Assembly (NCBI GenBank): GCA_036504895.1
Contig: DASXUJ010000011.1
Location: 1-64,000 of the forward strand
Source: Syntrophorhabdaceae bacterium
Lineage (GTDB): Bacteria; Desulfobacterota; Syntrophorhabdia; Syntrophorhabdales; Syntrophorhabdaceae
DNA length: 64,000 nt
Direction: 5' to 3'
Shown here: piece after piece, positions 32,804-41,508 of the stretch
Position numbering within the stretch: the first letter of the stretch is position 1
Layout: each line of letters begins with the position of its first letter
Made by a program: the position numbers and the translations under genes
The notes under the pieces: model-generated
The model's input: only the letters and a program-made list of their open reading frames with translations
Told to the model about the DNA's origin: nothing
Database searches by the model: none

Positions 32804-34002
32804 CGCCGGGGCCCGGGTCCGTCGGCACACAGGCCCGTCCTGCCTCTGAGGAAGGGTCGGGGTGGTATTACCGGATACGAGAGGACGGACTTGACCTCGT
32901 GAAGGGACCTCATTCAAAAGAGGAGATGAGAAGACTCCTCGCGCGAGGCCGCATCCCGGAAAACGCATTGGTCAGGCAGGGATTGCAGGACAACTGGCAG
33001 CCTGCGTCTGCAGTTTTTCCACCTTCGGCAAAGAAGATCGGCCGCGCCTGGGGTCATTTAATTCTACCCCTCCTCTTCCTGGCCCTTCTGGTAATCGCCC
33101 TGATGAGAGACAATCCCACGGTCCTCAATTTCCTTCCCTTTCCTTCCGTGATGGGTAAAACGGTCAAAGGGGCGTCCCCCACAGCCTATCGTCCTGAGAC
33201 TCTCCCTGCACTCGTGGCATCCTTTCCCTCACCCGAGGCTCCGGAGCCGGTGCTCACCCGTCAAAGGATCATACTTTGGACCAATGAGGCCAGGGTCCAG
33301 CAGATGCTCCTGCCCCTGACCGAGAACCGCCGGCTCGATATAATCGCCGCCGAACGGGTCAATGATATGCTCCAAAAACAGTACTTTGCCCACGTCTCGC
33401 CGTCCCGTGAGGGTGTGGCGGAGACCGCCAAAACAATAGGGTACCGATACCGGGTTCTCGCGGAAAATATCGCGAAAGGCGCTTTCGGTGACGACGAAAG
33501 AGTGGTCCGGGGATGGCTCCAGAGTCCGGGGCACCGTAAAAACATCCTTTCAAGGGATATTGAAGAGATCGGGGCCGCCGTGGGAAAAGGCAGGCTCAAC
33601 GGCGAAATTGTGTGGGTGGCGGTCCAGGTGTTTGGAAAACCGGCCCCCCAGACCCGGGACGGGCTTGTTCGTTCATTGCCTGCGGACAGGGGCTCTTTGC
33701 CCTGTCTCAAGCCGAACGGCTTTCTCGATTCTCGCGCAGAAGCCCTCCGAACGGAGATAGCCGCCGGCAGGGATCAGCTCAAGTCCTTGAAGACCGACAT
33801 CGAAAACCGAAGGAAACTGCTTCTCTCCCAGGCAAGGAAAGAGGAGACCATGGTTGCGAGGACAACCGGAGATTATCGCGAGAGGATCACCGGGTACAAC
33901 CTGCTTATGGAAGAGGTCGGGCGAAAAGAGCAGTTGGCAGGGGACATGGGGGCGCAGTATAATTTAGAAATGGAGGTCTATAATGGATGCATTAAAAACT
34001 GA
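32800..34002 (+). CDS. GYF_2-like domain, membrane helix and CAP (SCP) domain protein
   Basis: A 400-residue protein with three parts: a GYF_2-like N-terminal domain (about 22-70; GWYYRIREDGLDLVKGPHSKEEM read in parts), one membrane helix (about 85-103, LILPLLFLALLVIALM) and an extracytoplasmic CAP/SCP domain (about 150-285), then a coiled-coil tail of about 80 residues. The CAP core has HVSPSREGVAETAKTIGY, the ENIAKG motif and WLQSPGHRKNIL with the conserved His/Glu. CAP domains bind lipids or act as peptidase-like folds. The GTG start has GAGGAGG 5 nt upstream. The domain order suggests an inner-membrane protein with a cytoplasmic adaptor and a periplasmic effector; this is inference. Confidence 0.75.
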   Translation: MTPGPGSVGTQARPASEEGSGWYYRIREDGLDLVKGPHSKEEMRRLLARGRIPENALVRQGLQDNWQPASAVFPPSAKKIGRAWGHLILPLLFLALLVIALMRDNPTVLNFLPFPSVMGKTVKGASPTAYRPETLPALVASFPSPEAPEPVLTRQRIILWTNEARVQQMLLPLTENRRLDIIAAERVNDMLQKQYFAHVSPSREGVAETAKTIGYRYRVLAENIAKGAFGDDERVVRGWLQSPGHRKNILSRDIEEIGAAVGKGRLNGEIVWVAVQVFGKPAPQTRDGLVRSLPADRGSLPCLKPNGFLDSRAEALRTEIAAGRDQLKSLKTDIENRRKLLLSQARKEETMVARTTGDYRERITGYNLLMEEVGRKEQLAGDMGAQYNLEMEVYNGCIKN

Positions 34003-34051
34003 AAGGCTTTGCCGGAGCCGAGGGGCAATGATAAGGCCGGAGAGGTGAAAT

Positions 34052-34342
34052 ATGGCTCGAAAATTTGTGTGGGGGGTCTCGCTGGCCCTCATCGGATTGG
34101 TCTCTCTCGCGGGAAGTGGAGCAGCAGACTGGGGACCGACGGAGATCCAGGTTTTCTGCTATGCAGGTGAAAGGGCTGATAATCAGTACCTGGGCACGGT
34201 AGACATCTATGACGCGAGAAGGGCGGCCTCCTATTGTAATATGCTCTATGGCGATTGCCATGGGAATTGTACGGCCTGTTATGATGACGAGGACTCGAGA
34301 GAGATATGTATCGACAGCTCCGGAAGAGGCGGGTATTATTGA
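34052..34342 (+). CDS. small secreted cysteine-rich protein
   Basis: A 96-residue protein with a signal peptide (residues 1-24, ending GSGAA) and a mature part of about 70 residues with six cysteines (FCYAG, SYCN, DCHGNCTACYDD, EICID), likely disulfide-bonded or metal-binding in the periplasm. GGAGAGG precedes the ATG. No family recognised. It overlaps tail-to-tail by 7 nt with the next gene on the opposite strand. Confidence 0.6.
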   Translation: MARKFVWGVSLALIGLVSLAGSGAADWGPTEIQVFCYAGERADNQYLGTVDIYDARRAASYCNMLYGDCHGNCTACYDDEDSREICIDSSGRGGYY

Positions 34343-34707
34343 TCTGAGCCGCGCCTGTCGTGCCTGCGGTCCAGGATCTCCGCCAGTACGGGCAGAAAAA
34401 CCATCCCGAAAGGAAGGAGGAAGACGGCCATGACAGGCACATACACGGCAAATCGCCTGAGGCAGCGTTTCATAAGAGCTTTCTCCTCTTTGGTCCATCT
34501 TTCCCCGCTATTTCTCTGCTTCATAAGGACTTCCATGAACCCCTGGGCGTGGCAGGTCTCCCTCTTGATCATCTCCATATTCTTTTGGATTTGGGACTTG
34601 AAAATGCGCGCGGTCGCGACCCCGGCAGTTTTTAGAGGATGCGACCCCTGTGCCTCGGTATGATTCCCGTAATAAATCCAGTTTCTCATCGGTTTGACGA
34701 TTTCCAC
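34336..34707 (-). CDS. small membrane protein, unknown
   Basis: About 123 residues with a charged N-terminal half, then WTKEEKALMKRCLRRF and one long hydrophobic stretch rich in proline (VPVMAVFLLPFGMVFLPVLAE) followed by a basic tail DRRHDRR. The shape resembles a membrane-anchored regulator seen in Deltaproteobacteria; I cannot name it. The start is uncertain: GTG 34707 lacks a good site and internal ATGs exist. Confidence 0.5.
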   Translation of the reverse strand: MEIVKPMRNWIYYGNHTEAQGSHPLKTAGVATARIFKSQIQKNMEMIKRETCHAQGFMEVLMKQRNSGERWTKEEKALMKRCLRRFAVYVPVMAVFLLPFGMVFLPVLAEILDRRHDRRGSDQ

Positions 34708-34874
34708 CCTTCTCGAATTGTTATCGGCAAAAAAGAGCGAAGCTAAAATAATTCCATAATTCCTTTAATCCAATGGAGAACCCGGGCACGGTGGATATGG
34801 GATGTCTTGCGCGACCTCGCGTCGGTGATTATTTTTTTTTAACACGCAGCAAAATCTTCAGGAAAGAGTGAAAA

Positions 34875-37829
34875 TTGAAAGTATCCCGCCGTCAGTTCCT
34901 AAAAACAGCGGGGCTTACGGGTATCACCGCCATGGTATCCGGGTGCTCCGATGCAAACCGCACACTCATTCCATACGTTGCCGCGCCCGAAGACATCGTA
35001 CCGGGAGAGGCATCCTGGTATGCCACGACCTGCCGTGAATGCCCGGCAGGCTGCGGTATGGTCGCGAAGAACAGGGACGGCAGGGTTATCAAGGTGGAAG
35101 GCAACCCTCTCCATCCCGTAAATAGCGGGAGACTCTGTGCAAGAGGCCAGGCATCGGTTCAGGGCGTCTACAACCCCGACCGCTTCACAGGACCGGCGAG
35201 ACGACTCTCCGACGGCACCCAGGTCCCGGTGTCGTGGGAGGAAGGGCAGAAAATGGTCCTCGCCGCACTCGCGCCGTCATCGCTTCCCGGACCCCGGGGA
35301 GAAATCCTTTTCCTGAGCGATCTCACCACGGGCTCCGAGCTCCGGATGGTCAACCGATTCCTTGCATCCATGGGACCATCGAACCATCTCATGTATGAAC
35401 CTCTGGCGTACGAGCCCCTGAGACGTGCATCGGCTGAAATCTTCGGCACAGGCGCCATCCCTTCCTATCGGATCGACAAGGCCGATTTCCTTCTCTCCTT
35501 TGGAGCCGATTTCCTCGAGACGTGGGTTTCGAATGTGCGCTTCGCCCGTCAGTTCTCCAAATTTCGGGAGCCGGGGGAGCACGGCAAACACCCCTTCTAT
35601 TACGTCGGTCCGAGAATCAACATTACCGCCGCGAATGCCGACCATTGGATACCTGCCGGACCGGGCAGCCAGTGGGTGGTCGCCTTTGCCGTCGTCCATT
35701 CCCTTTTGGAACTGGACTATGCACCGGCTCTGAGCAGAGACGATGCGGCCCGGCTTAAAAATCTCGTGGCCCCCTTTACCCCTGCCTATGTGCAAAAGAA
35801 GTCGGGGGTGAAGAAGGAGGTTATCGACTCCATCTGCGCATCATTCATGAAAGCTGAAAGACCCCTCATAATTGCGGAAGGTACGGGATACCAGGACGGA
35901 CTGGCCCTGGAGACAGCCCGGGCAGCACACCTCCTTTCCAGCCTCGTCGCGGGAAGCGCCGAGACGATCGATTTTTCTCGTGCTCAAGCCCTTTCCGCCA
36001 CGGCAGCCGCAGGGGAAATAAAAGCCCGGATAGGGGCCATGAGGGAGGGAAAGGTCCGCCTCCTCTTCATTCTCAGGGCAAACCCTTCGTTTCACCTTCC
36101 CCGGGATTGGGGATTCGAAGAATCGGTCAAGAAGGTCCCTTTCGTAGTGACCATGGGGAGCTTCCCCGACGAGACAAGCCGATTGGCCCATCTCATTCTG
36201 CCCACCCATACCTTTCTCGAGTCCTGGGGCGATTGGGAGCCGGAGCGCGGCATCCGCGGCCTCATTCAGCCCGTGACCGGTCCCGTGTTCGACACGAAGA
36301 CCCCGGGGGATATCCTCCTTTCCCTGGGAAAAGCTTTCAGGGGAACGACGGCGTTTCCGGAGAAAGATTTTTATGAGGTCCTCCGAAACTCATGGGATTC
36401 CAGGGACGGCGAAAAGGAAGGCAATGAGAGGCAGAAGGCCTGGGAGACGGCCCTGCGACAGGGCGGCTCATGGGATGAACACGAAGGACCGGCGAAAAAG
36501 CCTGCTTCCCGCCCCTCTTTTACAAATCTTAAACTCCCGATCCCGGGTCCGGATCAGGTCCCGGCAGGGAATGGACTTTCCTTTTTCTCTTATCCCATGG
36601 TTCAGTTTTTCGACGGCCGCTCGGCCAACAGGCCCGTACTGCAGGAACTACCCGATCCCATTACGGCAATAACCTGGGGTGGGTGGGTTGAGATCAACCC
36701 TCACACGGCAAAGAGGCTCCATATCTCGCAGGGAGAGGTGCTCACCATAAGTTCGGGCGGGACGTCGGTGAGGGCGCCGGCATACCTGTTTCCCGGAATC
36801 ATGCCCGACGTGCTTGCCATGCCCTTGGGGCACGGCCATACACGGTTCGGCAGATACGCCACGGGAGGGACTCTGAATCCGGCCCTTCTCCTCGGAAACC
36901 GTCTCGATAGCGCCGGAGGGATAATAAGACCTTTGCTTTCGGCGGCCGTGGCCCGGTCGGGTGAAAGGGAGGTATTCGCTCATATGGACGGGAGCTCCGA
37001 CCAGCACGGCAGGGCCATTGCCCGGTCTTTGGATTGGGATCATTATGTTGAAAAGGGGTCGAGCCCGCCTGAGGTCATACTCCCACTCGAGAAAGGATAT
37101 AAGGGGTCGCGTGATTTATACGCCCCCCACCTCCACGACACGTATCGCTGGGCCATGGCCGTGGACCTCGACCGGTGCATCGGCTGCGGCGCATGTGTTG
37201 CAGCCTGCTACATGGAGAACAACGTGGGGATCGTGGGCAGGGACCAGGTGATAAAAGGCCGCATCATGGCCTGGCTTCATATCCAGCGCTATTTCGAGGA
37301 AGAAGAGCCCCGCATCCGCTTCCTCCCCATGTTATGCCAGCACTGCGATGAGGCGCCCTGCGAGGCCGTATGCCCGGTCTTTGCGCCGCATCACAGCAGG
37401 GAAGGCATAAACAACCAGGTATACAACCGCTGCATCGGCACTCGTTTCTGCAATCAAAACTGTCCTTACAAGGCACGCCGGTTCAACTGGTTCACCTGGA
37501 AACGGGAGGCGCCCCTCGAATGGCAATTGAACCCGGATGTGACGGTAAGGACCAAAGGGGTGATGGAAAAATGCTCCTTCTGCATCCAGCGGATTAATGA
37601 TGCGAGGATAAAGGCCAGATCGGAAGGCAGGCTCATCGCGGACGGGGAATTCGCCCCCGCCTGTGCCCAGACCTGCCCTGCCGATGCGTTGATTTTCGGA
37701 AATCTGAAGGATCCTGCAAGCCGGGTGGCAAGGCTTACGGACGCGGGCAGGGCGTATCAGGTCTTGGGAGAGCTGAATACGAAGCCGGGGGTGATCTATC
37801 TTCAGAAGATTACCCAATGTCGTATGTAA
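34875..37829 (+). CDS. actB: alternative complex III iron-sulfur/molybdopterin-like subunit ActB
   Basis: Peripheral periplasmic subunit of alternative complex III, a quinol:cytochrome c oxidoreductase. The 984-residue protein has a Tat signal (RRQFLK) with C24 as a possible lipid site, an Mo-bisPGD-oxidoreductase-like body with an N-terminal cluster motif (C53, C56, C60, C88), and a C-terminal ferredoxin-like part with four cluster motifs (CIGCGACVAACY, CQHCDEAPCEAVCP, FCNQNCPYKAR, CSFCIQRI with CAQTCP). In ActB the catalytic-subunit fold has usually lost the cofactor. The start is TTG 34875: an in-frame stop lies two codons upstream and GGAAAGAG is 6 nt away. First gene of the respiratory operon. 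Confidence 0.9.
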   Translation: MKVSRRQFLKTAGLTGITAMVSGCSDANRTLIPYVAAPEDIVPGEASWYATTCRECPAGCGMVAKNRDGRVIKVEGNPLHPVNSGRLCARGQASVQGVYNPDRFTGPARRLSDGTQVPVSWEEGQKMVLAALAPSSLPGPRGEILFLSDLTTGSELRMVNRFLASMGPSNHLMYEPLAYEPLRRASAEIFGTGAIPSYRIDKADFLLSFGADFLETWVSNVRFARQFSKFREPGEHGKHPFYYVGPRINITAANADHWIPAGPGSQWVVAFAVVHSLLELDYAPALSRDDAARLKNLVAPFTPAYVQKKSGVKKEVIDSICASFMKAERPLIIAEGTGYQDGLALETARAAHLLSSLVAGSAETIDFSRAQALSATAAAGEIKARIGAMREGKVRLLFILRANPSFHLPRDWGFEESVKKVPFVVTMGSFPDETSRLAHLILPTHTFLESWGDWEPERGIRGLIQPVTGPVFDTKTPGDILLSLGKAFRGTTAFPEKDFYEVLRNSWDSRDGEKEGNERQKAWETALRQGGSWDEHEGPAKKPASRPSFTNLKLPIPGPDQVPAGNGLSFFSYPMVQFFDGRSANRPVLQELPDPITAITWGGWVEINPHTAKRLHISQGEVLTISSGGTSVRAPAYLFPGIMPDVLAMPLGHGHTRFGRYATGGTLNPALLLGNRLDSAGGIIRPLLSAAVARSGEREVFAHMDGSSDQHGRAIARSLDWDHYVEKGSSPPEVILPLEKGYKGSRDLYAPHLHDTYRWAMAVDLDRCIGCGACVAACYMENNVGIVGRDQVIKGRIMAWLHIQRYFEEEEPRIRFLPMLCQHCDEAPCEAVCPVFAPHHSREGINNQVYNRCIGTRFCNQNCPYKARRFNWFTWKREAPLEWQLNPDVTVRTKGVMEKCSFCIQRINDARIKARSEGRLIADGEFAPACAQTCPADALIFGNLKDPASRVARLTDAGRAYQVLGELNTKPGVIYLQKITQCRM

Positions 37830-37847
37830 AGAGCAATCGGGAGCGGA

Positions 37848-39182
37848 ATGGAAGAACTGAGGTTTAGTGACGTAGACCGTGAAGTGCTGAGGACCCTCTC
37901 GCCTCCGGGGCGGCTCTGGCTTATTGCGGTGGCCTTCCTTTTTCTCGGCGTCGTCTACGGCTATCTGATTGTCTGGCCCTATCAGATATTGACGGGAATG
38001 GGCTCCGCCGGTTACAGGCCCCCTGTAATGTGGGGTGCATATCTCGTCAATTTCGTCTTTTGGGTCGGGATTGCCCATTCCGGCACCCTCATATCGGCCA
38101 TACTTTTTCTCTTCCGCGCCGAATGGAGGACAAGCATCTCCCGGAGCGCCGAGGCAATGACGATCTTCGCCGTCTTCATCGCCTCCCTCTTCCCCATTAT
38201 CCATCTCGGAAGACCGTGGGTTTTTTACTGGATCATCCCCTATCCCAACCAGCGGACCCTCTGGCCCGATTTTCAATCTCCCCTCATCTTTGATTTTCTG
38301 GCGGTATCCACTTATATGACGGCCAGCTTTCTCTTCTGGTATACGGGCCTCGTACCCGATTTGGCAACCGTAAGAGAAAATGCGGGGGGAATACGAAAAA
38401 AGATATACGGCCTTCTTTCCCTGGGCTGGTCCGGGTCACACGGGCAGTGGCGTCACTACGGCATGTCCTATCTCCTCCTCGCCGGTTTGTGCACCCCCCT
38501 GGTAATCTCAGTCCACAGCGTGGTCTCGTGGGATTTTGCCCTCGCCATCATACCGGGCTACCACAGCACCATCTTCCCCCCTTATTTCGTCGCGGGGGCA
38601 ATTCATTCCGGCCTTGCCATGGTACTCACCCTTCTCGTGCCGTTGAGGAAAATTTTGCACTTTGAAAATATCATTACCGTGGAAACATTGGAGAAGATCG
38701 CGAAAACTTCCATTCTGATGGCCCTCATCGTAGCCTACGCATATGTGGTCGAGCCCTTCATCGCCTGGTATGGGGGCAATATTTTCGAGAGGCAGACATT
38801 CCTCTTCAGGGCCACAGGGTACTACTCGCCCCTCTTTTGGATCATGTGCTTCTGCAATGCAGTGGCGCCCCTGTTCTTTTTCCTAAGAAGAATACGGAGG
38901 AACCCCGTGTGGCTCTTTATTATCGCAATTCTCATCAATATCGGCATGTGGCTCGAGCGGTTCGTCATCATCGTGGGCTCTATGGCACGGGATTATATCC
39001 CCTACTCCTGGGGAAACTATTGGCCCAATTGGGTAGATTGGTCCATCACCTTCGGCTCTTTCTGTCTCTTTTTCTTTCTTTTTCTGCTCTTTGTCAAATT
39101 TCTGCCTTCGATTTCCATGTTCGATGTCAAAGCAGAGGTGAAACCGCCGAATCGTCCCGAGGAGAGCTCTCATGCCGCATAG
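37848..39182 (+). CDS. actC: alternative complex III membrane subunit ActC (NrfD/PsrC family)
   Basis: A 444-residue integral protein with about ten helices that carries the quinol site of alternative complex III. NrfD-like features include MWGAYLVNFVFWVGIAHSGT, HLGRPWVFYW and WLERFVIIVGSMARDY. It starts 18 nt after actB, and its end overlaps actD by 11 nt. Confidence 0.9.
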   Translation: MEELRFSDVDREVLRTLSPPGRLWLIAVAFLFLGVVYGYLIVWPYQILTGMGSAGYRPPVMWGAYLVNFVFWVGIAHSGTLISAILFLFRAEWRTSISRSAEAMTIFAVFIASLFPIIHLGRPWVFYWIIPYPNQRTLWPDFQSPLIFDFLAVSTYMTASFLFWYTGLVPDLATVRENAGGIRKKIYGLLSLGWSGSHGQWRHYGMSYLLLAGLCTPLVISVHSVVSWDFALAIIPGYHSTIFPPYFVAGAIHSGLAMVLTLLVPLRKILHFENIITVETLEKIAKTSILMALIVAYAYVVEPFIAWYGGNIFERQTFLFRATGYYSPLFWIMCFCNAVAPLFFFLRRIRRNPVWLFIIAILINIGMWLERFVIIVGSMARDYIPYSWGNYWPNWVDWSITFGSFCLFFFLFLLFVKFLPSISMFDVKAEVKPPNRPEESSHAA

Positions 39183-39684
39183 AGAAGGACTTCTCGTCCT
39201 CTTCGTCTATTTGAATGACTTCATTGCGGCCCTTAAAGGACTCAAGGGGGAAAAGTACCGGATAGAAAAGGTATATACCCCTATCAGGCTCCCGGAGGTG
39301 GAGGAGATCATGGCAGCAGGTCCGAGCCCGGCAAGGCTCGTCACCCTCCTCGGCGGCATTCTGGGAGGCCTGGCCACCCTCGGGCTCGCAGTCTACTCGC
39401 ACCTTTCCTTTAATCTCATTACTGGTGGAAAGCCGGTCCTTCCGTGGATACCGTGGGTTATAGTCTTTTTCGAGGGAACGGTCCTCGGAGCGGTCTTCGC
39501 CGCCGTAGCCTCATGGATCCTCATGGCCCGCCTGCCCCGCCTTCGTCCGGACCCGGGGTATGATCCGCGATTCTCGGGAGATCGGTTCGGAATCCTGGTG
39601 AGCTTCGAATCCGGGGAAGAAGGTAAAATCAAGGTACTTCTCTCCGAAGCGGGAGCCGAGGAGGTGCGCCATCTTACCTGGTAG
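39172..39684 (+). CDS. actD: alternative complex III subunit ActD (DUF3341)
   Basis: A 170-residue protein of the DUF3341 family with a cytoplasmic N-terminal domain (VYTPIRLPEVEEIMAAG) and two membrane helices (about 53-72 and 88-112), as in ActD. Overlaps actC by 11 nt; the actF reading frame begins inside its last 14 nt. Confidence 0.88.
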   Translation: MPHREGLLVLFVYLNDFIAALKGLKGEKYRIEKVYTPIRLPEVEEIMAAGPSPARLVTLLGGILGGLATLGLAVYSHLSFNLITGGKPVLPWIPWVIVFFEGTVLGAVFAAVASWILMARLPRLRPDPGYDPRFSGDRFGILVSFESGEEGKIKVLLSEAGAEEVRHLTW

Positions 39685-40906
39685 GCCGGCCGCCCCTTTT
39701 GGATTTCCTCTTTCCGTCGGGTCAACCCTCCTTTTCATCGCCTTTATTGTCATTGGAGCGGCCGCGTTCATCGCGGGGGTGTCCGGGTCCGAGCCTCTTC
39801 GCGCCTGGCAAGCCTATCTGGTCAATTTTCTTTTCTGGACAGGCCTCTCCTTCGGGGCCATCCTCTTTGTCGCGGTCCTCAACCTCACCGGAGCAAAATG
39901 GGGACGCCCGCTGAAGAGGCCGGCAGAGGCCCTTGGCGCGTTCCTCCCCTGCGCGTTCCTTCTTTTTTGGCTCCTCTATTTCGGCAGAGTGGAGCTCTTT
40001 CCGTGGATCACGACACCGGCGGAGGGCAAAGAAGCATGGTTGAGCGCCCCCTTTCTTTTCATCCGTAACGGCGCAGGTCTTCTGTTTCTTACTATCATCT
40101 CCCTCGCTATGGTGAGATGCTCCCTGAGAGCCGATCTTTTATGGAAAAAAGAACATCACGGGGAAGGGGAGCCGGAAGATGCCAACCTTCCGGACAGTCC
40201 TTATTGGAGGAAACAGCAGGTCCTTTCGACGGTCTTCGCAATCGCCTATGCCTTCATAATGAGCTTCGTAGGGTTCGATCTCGTCATGTCCCTCGATCCC
40301 CACTGGTATTCCACCCTTTTCGGGGCGTATTTTCTGGTGGCCTCCTTCTATACGGGTCTCGTGGCGCTCTTCCTCCTCACGCTCCTCCTTGCAGGCTCCA
40401 CCGGCTTCCGCGATTTTCTCCTGCCCCGCCATTTTCACGATATGGGCAAAATGGTCTTCGCCTTCTGTCTCTTTACGGGATATCTCTTCTATGCCCAGTT
40501 CTTGACGATATGGTATGGCAACCTCCCTGAAGAGACCCGTTACGTGATCCTCCGGGTGAAGCTGACCCCCTGGGAACCCCTGGCGTGGGTGGTGCTTTTC
40601 ATGATCTTCCTCGTACCTTTCTTCATTCTTCTCAGCAGGAAAGTGAAAACCATGCGCCTCCCCATGATATTGCTCTCCATTGTGATAATCCTCGGCATGT
40701 GGCTCGAAAGGCTCATCCTTGTCGCACCTTCGCTTTGGAAAGGGAAAGCCATCCCCCTTGGAGTCCCGGAAATTCTCATCACTATAGGCTTTTTTGGGGT
40801 TATGGCCATCTGTGTCACCCTCTTTCTAAGGAAGGTCCCCCTCATGCCGGTCTCGGATCCCCTTTTCAGACGGTGGCTTACGGAAGAGAAGAGGCTGGAG
40901 CCATGA
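39671..40906 (+). CDS. actF: alternative complex III membrane subunit ActF, apparent AUC start
   Basis: A polytopic subunit paralogous to ActC. The open frame has no ATG, GTG or TTG before GTG 39779, yet the codons upstream encode PGRPAAPFGFPLSVG and a hydrophobic helix STLLFIAFIVIGAAAFIAG, as expected for ActF N-termini. An ATC at 39671 lies 5 nt after AGGAGGT (39659-39665), inside the end of actD, giving 411 residues. Starting at 39779 would drop the first helix and lacks a good ribosome site. The remaining sequence has about nine helices, a GLSFGAILFV stretch and MSFVGFDLVMSLDPHW. Overlaps the cytochrome gene by ATGA. Confidence 0.8.
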   Translation: MLPGRPAAPFGFPLSVGSTLLFIAFIVIGAAAFIAGVSGSEPLRAWQAYLVNFLFWTGLSFGAILFVAVLNLTGAKWGRPLKRPAEALGAFLPCAFLLFWLLYFGRVELFPWITTPAEGKEAWLSAPFLFIRNGAGLLFLTIISLAMVRCSLRADLLWKKEHHGEGEPEDANLPDSPYWRKQQVLSTVFAIAYAFIMSFVGFDLVMSLDPHWYSTLFGAYFLVASFYTGLVALFLLTLLLAGSTGFRDFLLPRHFHDMGKMVFAFCLFTGYLFYAQFLTIWYGNLPEETRYVILRVKLTPWEPLAWVVLFMIFLVPFFILLSRKVKTMRLPMILLSIVIILGMWLERLILVAPSLWKGKAIPLGVPEILITIGFFGVMAICVTLFLRKVPLMPVSDPLFRRWLTEEKRLEP

Positions 40907-41460
40907 TCGGGGAAGAAAGGCAGAATGAAGATGGACGGGCGAAGGGAAAAAAATGGAAGGCACGGGCCTCGTTATGGCTTGGCCTCGCGGGTCTCCTGGT
41001 AGCGGCCATGTTCTTCTTCTATTTTTATCCCGCCCTCGACATCGGCCCGGCGCAGCCCATCTCCTTCAGCCACAGGGTTCACGCGGGGGTGAAAAAGATA
41101 AACTGCCGCTTCTGCCATCCCAACGTGGAGCGGTCGGCCAACGCGGGGCTCCCGACAATGGAAAAATGTTTTTACTGCCATACCTACGTAATACCGGGAC
41201 ATAGCGAGATCAAGCGGGAGGAGCAATACCTCCGCACCAATTCGCCCGTCCCGTGGAAGCGCATATTCTATATCCCGGATTTCGTATTTTTTACCCACGT
41301 GCCTCATCTGAAATGGGCAAAGCTCGACTGCGTAAACTGTCACGGCGATGTGCAAACCTTCGACCGTCTTCGAAAGGTCGATTTTCAGATGAGCTTCTGT
41401 ATCGAGTGCCACAGGAGAAAAGGCGCACAGCTCGATTGCTGGCTCGCGTGCCATAGGTAA
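40903..41460 (+). CDS. multihaem cytochrome c, ActA-like
   Basis: A 185-residue membrane-anchored periplasmic cytochrome with one N-terminal helix (about 22-43). Four canonical CxxCH sites lie at 68-72, 89-93, 143-147 and 166-170; a fifth, C179-W-L-A-C183-H184, has three residues between the cysteines. ActA of alternative complex III is pentahaem, so the fifth site is probably used with a longer spacing. Axial His candidates occur in FSHRVHAG and THVPHLKW. The usual ActA comes first in the operon; here it follows actF. Confidence 0.78.
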   Translation: MIGEERQNEDGRAKGKKWKARASLWLGLAGLLVAAMFFFYFYPALDIGPAQPISFSHRVHAGVKKINCRFCHPNVERSANAGLPTMEKCFYCHTYVIPGHSEIKREEQYLRTNSPVPWKRIFYIPDFVFFTHVPHLKWAKLDCVNCHGDVQTFDRLRKVDFQMSFCIECHRRKGAQLDCWLACHR

Positions 41461-41508
41461 TGACTCTATTTACACGCCGGTCGACGGGTCCGGCAAAGGT
41501 TGGAGGAG

